Below are positions 26,569 to 35,662 of a stretch of 64,000 bases of DNA, in pieces (the first letter of the stretch is position 1; the number at the start of each line of letters is the position of its first letter). Both the position numbers and the translations under genes were made by a program. This stretch comes from Ancylobacter vacuolatus (GTDB taxonomy: Bacteria > Pseudomonadota > Alphaproteobacteria > Rhizobiales > Xanthobacteraceae). The stretch spans positions 248,001 through 312,000 of the forward strand of contig NZ_JAUSUH010000001.1 of NCBI RefSeq assembly GCF_030813595.1, written 5' to 3'. The notes beneath the pieces were generated by a model. That model saw only the letters and a program-made list of their open reading frames with translations. It had not been told where the DNA came from and made no database searches.

Positions 26569-28812
26569 TCAGAGCCGTGAGCCGCGCAGATCCGCCTCGA
26601 TCTGCAGCGAATCGCGCGAGCCAAAGCGCGATTTGTAAACCTGCGCGTTCTCCATCACCCGCTGCACATAGTTGCGCGTCTCGGAGAACGGGATGCGCTC
26701 CACCCAATCGATGGGATCGACCGAGGGGTCGCGCGGGTCGCCATAGGCGGCGATCCACTTCGCCACATTGCCGCGGCCGGCATTATAGGCGGCGAAGGTC
26801 AGCACATAATTGTTCTGGTAGTTGTCGAGCAGGCTGCGCAGCTCCGCCGCGCCGAACTGCACGTTCACCGCCGGAACGGCGAGGCGCTTCGGGTCCAGCG
26901 TCGTCCCGGTGCGCCGGGCGATGGTGGCACCGGTGGCGGGCATCACCTGCATCAGGCCCGTCGCCCCGGCGCTGGAGCGGGCGGCGGGGTTGAACATGCT
27001 CTCCTGCCGCGCGATGGCATAGACCAGCGAGCGGTCGACATCCTCGGTGATCGGCCGATAGTCGGGAATGCCGATGGTGGGATAAGCCTCCGCCTCCAGC
27101 GGAATGCCGCGATTGAGCGCGACCTTGCCGATCATCGTCATCGCCCGCGCATCGCCCTGCTGCTTGGCGAGTTCCGCCAGCAGGCCGAGCTGCGCCGCAT
27201 CGGGCAGCCGCTCGGCGAGGTCATAGCCGAGTGCGATGGAGAGGTTCGACTTGTCGAGCTTCTCCAGCAGCTTGAAGATCATCACCCCTTCGTCGCGGTT
27301 GAAGGCGTTGCGCTGGGTGGCATTGGCGGCCGGCGCGGCCTGGATCTTCACCCGCGAATTGCCCAGCTTGGCGGCCGAGAGCTGGCCGTAATAGGCCGTG
27401 CCGTATTGGGCCGCCGTCGCATATTGCGAGCGGGCATTGGCGGTGGAGCCCAGCGCCTCATAGGCGCGGCCCTGCCAATAATAGCCGCGCGACACGGTGG
27501 CGGGATGGCTCTGGCGCTCCGGCACCTTGGCGAAATGCGCCAGCGCCGCCTTGGGCTCGTTGAGGTAGCGCAGCGCTAGCCAGCCGGCCATGAAATGGTG
27601 GTCGGCCCGCATGTGCTCGTCTTCCGGCTCGGCCGCCTCGCGCGCCACCTTATAGGCGGTGCGGGCGTCGCCCTTGTCGAGCAGGCCGCGCGCCACCAGC
27701 CGGCGCTCCACCCACCATTCGTCCGGGTCGACCAGCAGGCCCGCATCCTTCGGCGCGCTGGAAAGCGTGCGCGCGGCGGCGGCGTGGTCGCCCTGCCGGC
27801 GCTGCATCTTGGCCAGCGTGTAGATATAGGCCGGGTCCGAGCGCAGCGAGCCCGGCACCGCCGCCAGCAGCTTGGCGACATCGCCCTTGCCGGTGGACAG
27901 CGCGATGCGCGCCCGCGCCAGCGCCACGACGTCATTGCCGGCGCGCTCGGCCGCCCGCAGGCCGCGTTCGCTGTCTTCGGCGTAGAGCAGCTTGTCGGCG
28001 CGGTATTTGTGGTCGGTGCGGGTCAGCAGCCCACCAAACTCGACCATCACGGTCGATTCGGTATCCGAGCCGAGCGCGTCCTCCTGCCAGGCGTTGCGCA
28101 GCCAGGCCGCACCCGCCTTCTGGTCGCCGGCGGCGAACAGCGCCCGCGCCAGCGCGATCTTGCCTTCGCCGGAATAGGGCGCCTGCTCGGCGAAGAAGTT
28201 GAGGATCGTCTGCGGATCCTTGTTCTCGACAAAGAGCAGATATTCGAGCCGGCGCCGCAGCACGATCGGCGTGGGAAGGGTCGGGTGCGCTTCAAGAATG
28301 GCGACGGCGCGGTCATAGCCGACATCGCGCGCGGTGACTCGCAGCGCCAGCCAGCGCACCAGCGCCTGAGCGCCGGGGTCCCGCATCTGGTCGGCGATCG
28401 CCAGCGCCTGGGCGCTCTGGCCCTTGTCGATAAGGTCGGTCGCGGTCTTGAGGTCGCCGCTGGCCCCGGCAAGCGACGAGCTCGCTGCCAACGCCAGGCC
28501 GGCGACCGCCGAGGCCGCCGTCACCTTGGGGGAGGGCTTGAGTGTCGGCTTGGCGGCAGGAGTCGGTGCCGGCTTCTTCGCGACCGTCTTCGGCTTTTCC
28601 TTGGAGCTGGCGGCTTTGGCGGCCGGCTTTGCCGTCGGCTTGGGCGCGGGGGTCGGCGTCGCGGCCTGCGCGAATGAGAGCGGCAGCGCAGGGATGAAGC
28701 CAGCCGAGCCGAGCAGCAGCGCGGCCGCAACGGGAAGCACCGCGCCGGCGCGGCGACGTGAGCCGTTTTCGGAACGCCGCCGCAGCGGATGTTCGTTCAC
28801 GCACTCGCTCAT
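26569..28812 (-). CDS. Soluble lytic murein transglycosylase (SLT domain)
   Basis: 747 aa. Exported (hydrophobic VLPVAAALLLGSAGFIPAL) with an Ala/Pro/Lys-rich linker at residues ~55-100, then a long alpha-superhelical U/L region of repeated helices. The C-terminal lysozyme-like SLT domain has catalytic Glu in ARQESMFNPAARSSAGATGLMQVMPAT and the motif AAYNAGRGNVAKW. It cleaves peptidoglycan glycan strands to 1,6-anhydromuropeptides in the periplasm. ATG 28812 with AGGAGA upstream is preferred over a TTG at 28833. Divergent from dapA. Confidence 0.93.
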   Translation of the reverse strand: MSECVNEHPLRRRSENGSRRRAGAVLPVAAALLLGSAGFIPALPLSFAQAATPTPAPKPTAKPAAKAASSKEKPKTVAKKPAPTPAAKPTLKPSPKVTAASAVAGLALAASSSLAGASGDLKTATDLIDKGQSAQALAIADQMRDPGAQALVRWLALRVTARDVGYDRAVAILEAHPTLPTPIVLRRRLEYLLFVENKDPQTILNFFAEQAPYSGEGKIALARALFAAGDQKAGAAWLRNAWQEDALGSDTESTVMVEFGGLLTRTDHKYRADKLLYAEDSERGLRAAERAGNDVVALARARIALSTGKGDVAKLLAAVPGSLRSDPAYIYTLAKMQRRQGDHAAAARTLSSAPKDAGLLVDPDEWWVERRLVARGLLDKGDARTAYKVAREAAEPEDEHMRADHHFMAGWLALRYLNEPKAALAHFAKVPERQSHPATVSRGYYWQGRAYEALGSTANARSQYATAAQYGTAYYGQLSAAKLGNSRVKIQAAPAANATQRNAFNRDEGVMIFKLLEKLDKSNLSIALGYDLAERLPDAAQLGLLAELAKQQGDARAMTMIGKVALNRGIPLEAEAYPTIGIPDYRPITEDVDRSLVYAIARQESMFNPAARSSAGATGLMQVMPATGATIARRTGTTLDPKRLAVPAVNVQFGAAELRSLLDNYQNNYVLTFAAYNAGRGNVAKWIAAYGDPRDPSVDPIDWVERIPFSETRNYVQRVMENAQVYKSRFGSRDSLQIEADLRGSRL

Positions 28813-29154
28813 GGCGGCTCGCTCTCCTGACAAACTCGTGGCGCCCGAAACGATCTGCCTCGCGGCCGGCTCGGGCAGCTTCAGTTGTCGCGCGATCTTA
28901 TTGACGAAATGCTAACCACAACCCCAGCGCAGCCGCATCGCTTCCGTTCAGCCGCTCCGCCTGCACGATGTAGCCGCATAACCCGGCGAAACGGCGGCAG
29001 CGTGCCGCACCTAGCTGCGCTTTGCCAGTCTTTGCCGCAGTAAGCGCCAACAATGCCCTTCCTTCGGCCGCGCCGACGCGATATCTGATGCGCCCTCGCT
29101 GCACCATGCTTGGCCATGTTGCGCGACAAGGACACAAAGCTTCAGGAGCGCGCC
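28813..29154. other. Divergent intergenic region, slt-dapA
   Basis: About 340 bp that should contain both promoters. Short frames on both strands lack ribosome sites. No repeat, RNA gene or clear operator was identified. Confidence 0.5.
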
Positions 29155-30045
29155 ATGTCCCACCCGCTGCCCTTACGTGGATCCTTCACGGCGCTTGTCA
29201 CGCCGTTCCGCGATGGCGCGCTGGACGAGAAAGCGTTCCGGGACCTGGTCGACTGGCAGATCGCGGAAGGGATCCACGGCTTGGTCCCGGTCGGCACGAC
29301 AGGCGAGAGCCCGACCGTTTCCCATGACGAGCACAAGGCCGTGGTGGAATGGACGGTGGCGCAGGCCGCCGGTCGCGTGCCTGTCATCGCCGGCGCCGGT
29401 TCCAACAACACGATCGAGGCGATCGACCTCGCCCGCCACGCCGAGAAGGCGGGGGCGGACGCGGTGCTTGTGGTCACGCCCTACTACAACAAGCCCGGCC
29501 CTGAGGGCCTGTACCAGCACTACAAGGCCATCAACGACGCGATCGGCATTCCGATCTACATCTACAATATCCCCGGCCGGTCGGTGATCGACATGTCGGT
29601 GGAGACGATGGCCCGCCTCTATGAGCTGCCCAACATTGCCGGCGTGAAGGACGCGACCGCCAATCTCGTGCGCGTCAGCCAGCAGCGCCAGGCGATGGGC
29701 CCGGGCTTCAATCAGCTCTCCGGCGAGGACGCCACCGCTTTGGCCTTCATGGCCCATGGCGGCGACGGCTGCATCTCGGTCGCCTCGAATGTGGCGCCCA
29801 AGCTCTGCGCCCAACTGATCGAGGCCTGCATCGCCGGCGATTACGTCAGGGCGCTGGAGCTGCAGGACCGGTTGTTCCCGCTGTTCCAGGCGCTGTTCGT
29901 TGAAACCAACCCGAGCCCCACCAAATATGCGCTGAGCCTGCTCGGCAAGATTGTCGATGAGGCCCGCCTTCCCATGGTGCCCGTCACCGAAAAGACCAAG
30001 GAAACCGTCCGCGCGGCGATGCGCCACGCCGGGATCCTCAACTGA
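29155..30045 (+). CDS. dapA: 4-hydroxy-tetrahydrodipicolinate synthase
   Basis: 296 aa. Condenses pyruvate with aspartate semialdehyde, the first committed step to lysine and diaminopimelate. Schiff-base Lys165 (GVKDAT), Tyr137 (YIYNIPGRS) and the GTTGES loop (Thr48-Thr49) are present, and length is standard. ATG 29155 follows AGGAG. Followed 38 nt later by smpB, an arrangement frequent in Alphaproteobacteria. Confidence 0.97.
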   Translation: MSHPLPLRGSFTALVTPFRDGALDEKAFRDLVDWQIAEGIHGLVPVGTTGESPTVSHDEHKAVVEWTVAQAAGRVPVIAGAGSNNTIEAIDLARHAEKAGADAVLVVTPYYNKPGPEGLYQHYKAINDAIGIPIYIYNIPGRSVIDMSVETMARLYELPNIAGVKDATANLVRVSQQRQAMGPGFNQLSGEDATALAFMAHGGDGCISVASNVAPKLCAQLIEACIAGDYVRALELQDRLFPLFQALFVETNPSPTKYALSLLGKIVDEARLPMVPVTEKTKETVRAAMRHAGILN

Positions 30046-30083
30046 CGCAGGCCGGGGCATCCGCTCCGGTTCGGAGCAAAGTG

Positions 30084-30557
30084 ATGGCCGAGAAAAAGAC
30101 ACAAGAACGCAAGGTCGTTGCCGACAACCGGCGGGCGCGGTTCGATTTCGAGATCGGCGAGGTCTTCGAGGCCGGCATTGCGCTGTCCGGCACCGAGGTG
30201 AAGAGCCTGCGCAGCGGGCGCGCCACCGTGGCCGAGAGCTATGTCTCGGCCAAGACCGGCGAGGCTATCATCTACAACACCTTCATCCCGGAATATCTTC
30301 AGGCCAACCGCTTCAACCACGAGCCGCGCCGCCCGCGCAAACTGCTGCTGCACAAGCGGCAGATCGCCAAGATCTGGCAGGCGGTGGAGCGCGAGGGCAT
30401 GACGGTGGTGCCGCTGCGGATCTATTTCAACGAGCAGGGCCGCGCCAAGGTGGAGATCGCCATCGCCCGCGGCCGCAAGGCGCATGACAAGCGCGAGGCG
30501 CTCAAGGCCAAGGACTGGGCGCGCGACAAGCAGAGGCTGATGCGCGACCGGGGGTGA
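30084..30557 (+). CDS. smpB: SsrA-binding protein SmpB
   Basis: 157 aa. Binds tmRNA and delivers it to stalled ribosomes (trans-translation). Typical segments: [88 protein letters not shown], and a basic C-terminal tail ([15 protein letters not shown]) that occupies the decoding centre. ATG 30084 is preferred over the adjacent in-frame GTG 30081. Confidence 0.97.
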   Translation: MAEKKTQERKVVADNRRARFDFEIGEVFEAGIALSGTEVKSLRSGRATVAESYVSAKTGEAIIYNTFIPEYLQANRFNHEPRRPRKLLLHKRQIAKIWQAVEREGMTVVPLRIYFNEQGRAKVEIAIARGRKAHDKREALKAKDWARDKQRLMRDRG

Positions 30558-30616
30558 GGGCGCTCGCTTTGGGGCCGAAGGCCCGGTCGTGGAGCCGATC
30601 CTACCCTCCAACCGTC

Positions 30617-30639
30617 ATGGCCGGGCTTGGCCCGGCCAT
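30617..30639. repeat. Dispersed palindrome, copy 1
   Basis: ATGGCCGGGC (30617-30626) and GCCCGGCCAT (30630-30639) are exact complements around TTG. A near copy lies at 59397-59417. I recall this CATGGCCGGGCTTG-type palindrome as a very common intergenic element in Rhizobiales chromosomes. Here it sits between smpB and the convergent SDR gene and may also terminate transcription. Confidence 0.6.
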
Positions 30640-30731
30640 CCATGTCCTGATCCAGCGCGAGCCGTCAGTCGTGGATCGCCGGGTCAGGCCCGGGCTTCGA
30701 CCCACCGCTCCATCAGTTTGAAAAATTACTC

Positions 30732-31484
30732 TCAATAGGTCGCCCGTCCGCCGGAGATGTCGAAGACAGCGCCGGTGGAGAAGGCGCAGTCTGCGGAGGA
30801 CAACCAGCCGATCAGCGCTGCGGCCTCCTCCACGGCGAGGAATCGGTTCATCGGGATCTTCGACAGCATGAAGTCGATGTGCTCCTGCTTCATCTGGCTG
30901 AAGATCTCGGTCTTCGCCGCGGCCGGCGTGATGGCGTTCACCAGCACGTTCGAGGTCGCCAGTTCCTTCGCCAGCGACTTGGTCAGCCCGATCAGCCCCG
31001 CCTTCGACGCGGAATAGTGCGAGGCGTTCGGGTTGCCTTCCTTGCCGGCGATCGATGCCACGTTGACGATTCGGCCCCAGCCGTTGTTCAGCAGTTCCGG
31101 CACCACTGCCTTGCAGGTGAGGAACGGCCCGACCAGGTTGACGTCCAACACCCGGCGCCACGTCTCGCTGTCGAGTTCCCAGAGCTTGCCATTGCCGCCG
31201 GTGATGCCGGCATTATTGACAAGGATGTCAATCTTGCCATGGGCGGCGACGACGGCGGCGGTCGCGGCGTGTACCGAAGCTTCATCGGTCAGTTCCACCA
31301 CATGGGTGGTGACCGTGCCGAGGCCGGCGAGCGTGCCGGCCGCCTCAGTGAGGCGGGCCGCGTCAATGTCCCAAAGTGCCACGCGGGCACCGGAGGCGAG
31401 CATGCGCTGGGCGGCGGCATAGCCGATGCCGCGTGCGCCGCCGGTGAGGATGGCCACGCGGCCGCTGAGGTCGAGAACGTTCAT
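30732..31484 (-). CDS. SDR dehydrogenase, probable 2-keto-3-deoxy-sugar-acid (fuconate/rhamnonate type) 4-dehydrogenase
   Basis: 250 aa classical short-chain dehydrogenase: NAD-binding TGGARGIG (residues ~15-22), NNAG, catalytic Ser-Tyr-Lys in NVASIAGKEG and YSASK, and the C-terminus SGGRATY. ATG 31484 gives the family start; the longer open frame upstream runs into the FAH gene. With an FAH-fold hydrolase and a sugar-acid dehydratase immediately upstream in one operon, the best assignment is oxidation of a 2-keto-3-deoxy acid to the 2,4-diketo acid, as in the L-fucose and L-rhamnose pathways that end in pyruvate and lactate. The exact substrate is inferred. Confidence 0.8.
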   Translation of the reverse strand: MNVLDLSGRVAILTGGARGIGYAAAQRMLASGARVALWDIDAARLTEAAGTLAGLGTVTTHVVELTDEASVHAATAAVVAAHGKIDILVNNAGITGGNGKLWELDSETWRRVLDVNLVGPFLTCKAVVPELLNNGWGRIVNVASIAGKEGNPNASHYSASKAGLIGLTKSLAKELATSNVLVNAITPAAAKTEIFSQMKQEHIDFMLSKIPMNRFLAVEEAAALIGWLSSADCAFSTGAVFDISGGRATY

Positions 31485-31498
31485 GATCTGGCTTCCCT

Positions 31499-32344
31499 TC
31501 AGGCCGCGTCGACGGTGGTCTGCTGCTGCTCGCCGAGGCCGGAGACGGCCAGGCGCATGGTCTGGCCGGCCCGGAGATAGACCGGCGGCTTCTGCCCCAG
31601 GCCCACGCCCGGCGGTGTGCCAGTCGTGATGATGTCGCCCGGCTGCAGGCTCATGAACTGGCTGATATAGGCGACGATGGTCGGTACGCTGAAGATCATC
31701 GTGCGGGTCGAGCCGTTCTGGTAGCGCTTGCCGTCGACCTCCAGCCACATGTCGAGCACATGCGGGTCGGGAATCTCGTCCGTGGTCACCAGCCAGGGGC
31801 CGATCGGGCCGAAGGTGTCGCAGCCCTTGCCCTTGTCCCACTGGCCGCCGCGCTCCAGCTGGAAGCTGCGCTCGGAAACGTCGTTGACCACGCAATAGCC
31901 AGCGACATGGGCATAGGCATCCTCCACCGAGACGTACTTGGCCGGCGTGCCGATGACGATGCCGAGTTCGACCTCCCAGTCGGTCTTGGTCGAGCCGCGG
32001 GGGATCTCGACGGCGTCATAGGGGCCGACGATGCAGTTCGGCGGCTTCATGAACAGCACTGGCTCATCAGGAATGGCCATGCCGGATTCGGCGGCGTGGT
32101 CGGTGTAGTTGAGGCCGATGCAGACGAACTTGCCGACCGCACCGACACAGGCACCGATGCGCGGCGCCCCGGCGACGGCGGGCAGCACGGCGGGATCGAC
32201 GGCGCGGATGCGCGCAAGATTTTCAGGCAGCAGCGCCGTCCCGGCAATGTCGGGCACGATCGACGACAGATCGCGCAAAGTGCCGCGGGCGTCCAGAAGG
32301 GCGGGGCGTTCGTGCCCCATGGCGCCGTAACGGACCAGTTTCAT
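31499..32344 (-). CDS. Fumarylacetoacetate hydrolase-family protein (2,4-diketo-3-deoxy-acid hydrolase candidate)
   Basis: 281 aa. FAH-fold metal hydrolase: FVCIGLNYTDHAAESG, MKPPNCIVGPYDAVEIP, metal-site Glu residues in DWEVELGIVIG and Asp in VVNDVSER, and FGPIGPWLVT, STRTMIFS, GDIITTGTPPGVG. Family members cleave C-C bonds next to a diketo group. Between a 4-dehydrogenase-type SDR and a sugar-acid dehydratase, the likely reaction is hydrolysis of a 2,4-diketo-3-deoxy sugar acid to pyruvate and a hydroxy acid. Automatic pipelines may label such proteins ureidoglycolate lyase, which context does not support. Confidence 0.82.
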   Translation of the reverse strand: MKLVRYGAMGHERPALLDARGTLRDLSSIVPDIAGTALLPENLARIRAVDPAVLPAVAGAPRIGACVGAVGKFVCIGLNYTDHAAESGMAIPDEPVLFMKPPNCIVGPYDAVEIPRGSTKTDWEVELGIVIGTPAKYVSVEDAYAHVAGYCVVNDVSERSFQLERGGQWDKGKGCDTFGPIGPWLVTTDEIPDPHVLDMWLEVDGKRYQNGSTRTMIFSVPTIVAYISQFMSLQPGDIITTGTPPGVGLGQKPPVYLRAGQTMRLAVSGLGEQQQTTVDAA

Positions 32345-32375
32345 CGTGATGTTCCTTATTGGCGATGTTGCGGCT

Positions 32376-32489
32376 GGAGCATTTTCCGCGAAAGTGGACA
32401 GGCGTTCGCAACGAGAAAGTGATCCAACTTATTGATTTCATAACGCTTTCGTGTCCATCAGGTGATTTCGGCTGATGGACAAGGGCTCT
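32376..32489. repeat. Dispersed Rhizobiales-type repeat with 10 bp inverted repeat
   Basis: The gap between the FAH and dehydratase genes carries TTTTCCGCGAAAGTGGAC (within 32382-32399), a sequence I recall as a frequent intergenic repeat in Rhizobiales. It ends in a perfect inverted repeat TGTCCATCAG (32452-32461) / CTGATGGACA (32472-32481) with a 10 nt loop. Inside an operon it may have been inserted and could modulate downstream expression. Confidence 0.5.
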
Positions 32490-33660
32490 AGCGCGGCGCG
32501 AAAAGCACCGAAGCGTCGAGCGTGTAGCGGGCCACGGCTTCAGGGTTCAGCGCGACGCCGAGGCCCGGCTTGTCGGGGATGCGGAGATAGCCGTCACCGT
32601 CGATCTGGAACGGCTCGGCAACGATGCCATCGAGATAGGGGCTGCCGCCGATGAACTCGACGAGATCGCTGTTCGGTATGGCGCTGGCGAGCTGCAAATC
32701 GGCGGCGAGGCCGAGCGCGGTGTTCCAGCCATGGCCGACATATTTCACACCGAAATCGTCCGCCATCCAGGCGATGCGGCGCTGTTCGCTGATACCACCG
32801 ACCTTGGTCACATCAGGCTGCACGATGTCGAGCGCGCCACGTGCCAGCCAGGGCAGGAAAGCCTGCCGGCGGGTGAGCACCTCGCCGCCAGCGATGGGGA
32901 TCGGGGCGGCGCGGCGCAGTTCGCAGAAATCCTCGATGGCATCGGGACGCAGCGCCTCCTCGAACCAGCCGACATCATAATTCTCCAGCATGTGCGCGGT
33001 ACGCATCGCCCATTTCAGACCCTGCGGCCAATGCGCGTCGCTGGCGCCGGCATCAACGAAGAGCTGGGCGTCAGGCCCCGCCGCTTCGCGGGCGGCGCGC
33101 ACAATGGCCTCGTCGAGCCGGGCGCTGTCTCGGCGGCCGAAAGGCCCCCAGCCGATCTTGAACGCCTGGAAACCACGGTCGCGGTGGGCGCTAATGACCT
33201 CGCGCATCAGGTCGGGCTCTTCCATCAGCAGCGAGCAATAGGGTTTTACCCGCGTGCGGTAGGTGCCCCCGAGCAGCCGGCCGACCGGCTGGCCCAGCGC
33301 CTGGCCGAGAATGTCCCATAGCGCGATGTCGATGCCGGAAATGGCGTGGGTGAGGCTGCCACCCCGCCCCATCCAGAAAGTGTTCTGGTGGAGCTTTTCC
33401 GAAACGCGCTCGGGCTCCAGCGCGTTTTCGCCCCGCCACAGTGGTTCCAGCACCTGTACCGCCGCCTGTACCAGCCGTCCGTCGGTGAACACGCTGCCGA
33501 GCCCTGTAATGCCCTCCTCTGTGTGCACGGCGATCAGCGAATGCACCGAGTCTTCCGGCTTGATCTCAGCAGACCAGCCGCCCTTGGGGCTCTCGCCAAA
33601 CAAAGGCGCGACTTCGACCGAGCGGATGGTGACTTTTGCGAGGGGGGCAGGCTGCAGCAC
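32488..33660 (-). CDS. Enolase-superfamily (mandelate racemase/MLE) sugar-acid dehydratase 1
   Basis: 390 aa. Capping domain then TIM-like barrel. Catalytic Lys in FKIGWGPFGRRD (KxGWG), metal ligands Asp in FVDAGAS, Glu in WFEEAL and Glu in IAGGEV, and general acid/base His in YVGHGWNT. Members dehydrate sugar acids such as fuconate, galactonate or rhamnonate to 2-keto-3-deoxy acids. The GTG at 33660 is chosen because GAGGAG lies 6 nt before it; the frame extends six codons further to 33678. It follows the ABC permease gene by 18 nt, so transport and catabolism are co-transcribed. Confidence 0.88.
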   Translation of the reverse strand: MLQPAPLAKVTIRSVEVAPLFGESPKGGWSAEIKPEDSVHSLIAVHTEEGITGLGSVFTDGRLVQAAVQVLEPLWRGENALEPERVSEKLHQNTFWMGRGGSLTHAISGIDIALWDILGQALGQPVGRLLGGTYRTRVKPYCSLLMEEPDLMREVISAHRDRGFQAFKIGWGPFGRRDSARLDEAIVRAAREAAGPDAQLFVDAGASDAHWPQGLKWAMRTAHMLENYDVGWFEEALRPDAIEDFCELRRAAPIPIAGGEVLTRRQAFLPWLARGALDIVQPDVTKVGGISEQRRIAWMADDFGVKYVGHGWNTALGLAADLQLASAIPNSDLVEFIGGSPYLDGIVAEPFQIDGDGYLRIPDKPGLGVALNPEAVARYTLDASVLFAPR

Positions 33661-33678
33661 TATTGACTCCTCGAACAC

Positions 33679-34356
33679 TCAGGAACGGCCGGCGGTGGTC
33701 CAGCCGCGCTGCGACCAGCGCTCCAGGCGCCTGACGAACAATGCGGCGGGGTAGCCGACGGCGAAGTAGAGCGTGGCGGTGACGGTGTAGACCGTGAAGT
33801 ACTGGTAGTTGCGCGCCGCGATGATCTGGCCGGAGAACATCAGTTCCTGCACCGTGACAACGGAGGCCAGAGCGGTGTCCTTGAACAGCGCGATCAGATA
33901 GTTGCCGAGCGAAGGCACCACGATGCGGAAGGCCTGCGGAAACACCACCTTGATGAAAATGACGCCTGGCCGGATGCCGAGACTGCGCGCCGCCTCATAC
34001 TGGCTCTTCGGCACCGCCTGGATGCCGGAGCGATACACCTCGCTCATAAAAGCGGAGTAGTTGACGGTCAGGCCGATAATGGCGGCGGTGACCGGCTCGA
34101 GCCGAATGCCGGCACTTGGCAGCACATAGTAGATGTAGATCAGCTGCAGGATCAGCGGCGTGGCGCGGATGAACTCGACGAAGAAGTCGGCCGGCCAGCG
34201 TATCCATCGCGTGTTCGACATGCGGGCCAGAGCCAGCGGTATGGCGAGGAAGCCGGCGAGCAGGATGACGACCACGGTAAGGAAGACCGTCACGCCGAGG
34301 CCCTGGAGGAATACAGAGTAATATTCGCGGACAACGGAGATATCGAGCAGGTTCAT
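33679..34356 (-). CDS. ABC transporter permease, polar amino-acid (HisM/GlnP) type
   Basis: 225 aa with about five transmembrane helices and the HAAT-family permease signature: FVEFIRATPLILQLIYIYYVLP near the start, then the EAA loop YEAARSLGIRPGVIFIKVVFPQAFRIVVPSLGNYLIALFKDTAL. It forms the membrane channel of an importer with the binding protein encoded 142 nt upstream. No ATPase gene is adjacent, which is unusual for this family. Confidence 0.9.
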   Translation of the reverse strand: MNLLDISVVREYYSVFLQGLGVTVFLTVVVILLAGFLAIPLALARMSNTRWIRWPADFFVEFIRATPLILQLIYIYYVLPSAGIRLEPVTAAIIGLTVNYSAFMSEVYRSGIQAVPKSQYEAARSLGIRPGVIFIKVVFPQAFRIVVPSLGNYLIALFKDTALASVVTVQELMFSGQIIAARNYQYFTVYTVTATLYFAVGYPAALFVRRLERWSQRGWTTAGRS

Positions 34357-34498
34357 TGGCCGGTGCGCCGATTTTGTATGCCGATGGGCAAGCCTATCCT
34401 GCCGGACGATCTAGCGCGCAGGGCAGACTGCCTGCGATTTTTGACGCTCATTCCGGAGCACGCAGCACGGCGTGCCCCGGGACCCGATCGTGTGATGG

Positions 34499-35350
34499 TC
34501 AGAGCGGGAAGAAGAATAGATTCCGGTTGGTGAGGCCGTAGGTCTTTAGGATCGATGACGCCTGGCCGTTGCCGCGCACTTCCGCGAGGCCCTGGGTGAA
34601 GGCGGCACGTAGCGAGCAGTCTTCCTTGCGCACGGCATAGCGAGCATAGCCATAGCCATATTTGAAGATCAATTCGTCCGGGATCTTCACATTGGCGACG
34701 ATCTCGATCGGGCTCGACGTGTTGGCCTTCATGAATTCGATGATCTTGACGTCGTCATCGAGGATGGCATCGACGCGGCCGGTTGTAATGGCGGAAAACT
34801 CTTCGGCATCGGTCTGGAATGCGGTGACGTTGACGCCGATCTTGCGCAGATACTCATCGGCTGCAGAGCCCGCGATGGCGCCGACCTTCTTGCCCTTCAG
34901 CGTATCGAACGACGTGACACCGGCCGGGTTGCCCTTGGCGGTGACGATGGCGGGGCCGTACCACCAGGCTGGGCCGGTGAACGAAACCGCCTTCAGTCGG
35001 TCCGGAGTAACATGGATGTTGGACGCGACGACATCGATGCGCTTGGCTAGCAAAGCGGGGATGAGTTGGCCAAACGGCATGACCTCGTAATTAATCTTGG
35101 CGATGCCGGCCCATTTGAGGGCGGCTTCGGCAAGCTCGACGTCAAGGCCGGCGGCCTTCTTGCTCGACGGATCGAGCGAGGAGTAGGGCGGCGACGGCGA
35201 TATGCCAAGCGTTACGCCATCCGTTCTGGCTTTGGTCAGCGACGGGTCCCCGCAATTCTCGAATAGCGGGGTAGCCTCGTGCTGGAACTCCTGCGCCATG
35301 GCGGAGCCTGCGACGACGACGAAGATCGCCGTCAATACGGTCTTCAACAT
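34499..35350 (-). CDS. ABC transporter substrate-binding protein, family 3 (polar amino-acid type)
   Basis: 283 aa with a signal peptide (MLKTVLTAIFVVVAGSAMAQ, cut after AMA). The mature protein is a family-3 periplasmic binding protein: GVTLGISPSPPYSSLD, GLDVELAEAALKWAG, LIPALLAKRIDVVASNIHVTPDRLKAVSFTGP and GRVDAILDDDVKIIEF. Classical members bind amino acids, but others bind opines or acidic compounds; here the co-operonic dehydratase and hydrolase suggest an acidic sugar derivative. ATG 35350 follows GGGGAGAG; the upstream open frame is spurious. Confidence 0.9.
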   Translation of the reverse strand: MLKTVLTAIFVVVAGSAMAQEFQHEATPLFENCGDPSLTKARTDGVTLGISPSPPYSSLDPSSKKAAGLDVELAEAALKWAGIAKINYEVMPFGQLIPALLAKRIDVVASNIHVTPDRLKAVSFTGPAWWYGPAIVTAKGNPAGVTSFDTLKGKKVGAIAGSAADEYLRKIGVNVTAFQTDAEEFSAITTGRVDAILDDDVKIIEFMKANTSSPIEIVANVKIPDELIFKYGYGYARYAVRKEDCSLRAAFTQGLAEVRGNGQASSILKTYGLTNRNLFFFPL

Positions 35351-35662
35351 TGCATCTCTCCCCTGTCCGGATCGGCCAACCTGAACGTCGCCGTTGCCTA
35401 GAGAAAAATATGACTTATTGGAATAAATCTGTCCATACGAGTCTTCGTGCGCCCTGACGGTGCCCGAAATAATATGCTTTATGTGGAGCGAGCATCGGTG
35501 GCGGGGCGCAACGTGGCGTCGAGCGCGAAGGCTCGGCGATTGGTCGGTGGCCATTTTTGCGTTGGGCAACACGCGCGATCGGCTATCGATGACTGCGGCA
35601 TCCTGCCAGCATTGTTTACGGGCCTGCGGTGCAAGGCACCCGGCGTAAAATGGAGATCAGGC
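35351..35662. other. Divergent region between the binding-protein operon and the GntR gene
   Basis: About 310 bp. The 35400-35440 part is strongly AT-rich compared with its surroundings and carries the candidate operator at 35404-35425. The rest is in frame with the GntR gene up to 35447, so part could be coding if an earlier GntR start is used. Nothing else seen. Confidence 0.5.
35404..35425. promoter_or_regulatory. AT-rich candidate operator, site 1 (AAAAATATGACTTATT)
   Basis: Shares the core AAAATATGA with the two sites before the second half of the island (38440-38458 and 38565-38581) and overlaps an inverted repeat TTATT-GG-AATAA. It lies 54 bp upstream of the binding-protein start. Candidate site for the adjacent FadR-type regulator. 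Confidence 0.45.

Noticed and set aside
31499-32344. FAH-family gene as ureidoglycolate lyase linked to urea metabolism
   Set aside because: It sits in an operon with a sugar-acid dehydratase and an SDR, 20 kb from the urease locus and with no allantoin genes in the window.
35447-35662. N-terminal extension of the GntR regulator
   Set aside because: The extra 72 residues have no family counterpart and lack a ribosome site; the TTG at 35663 has one and still retains the whole DNA-binding domain.
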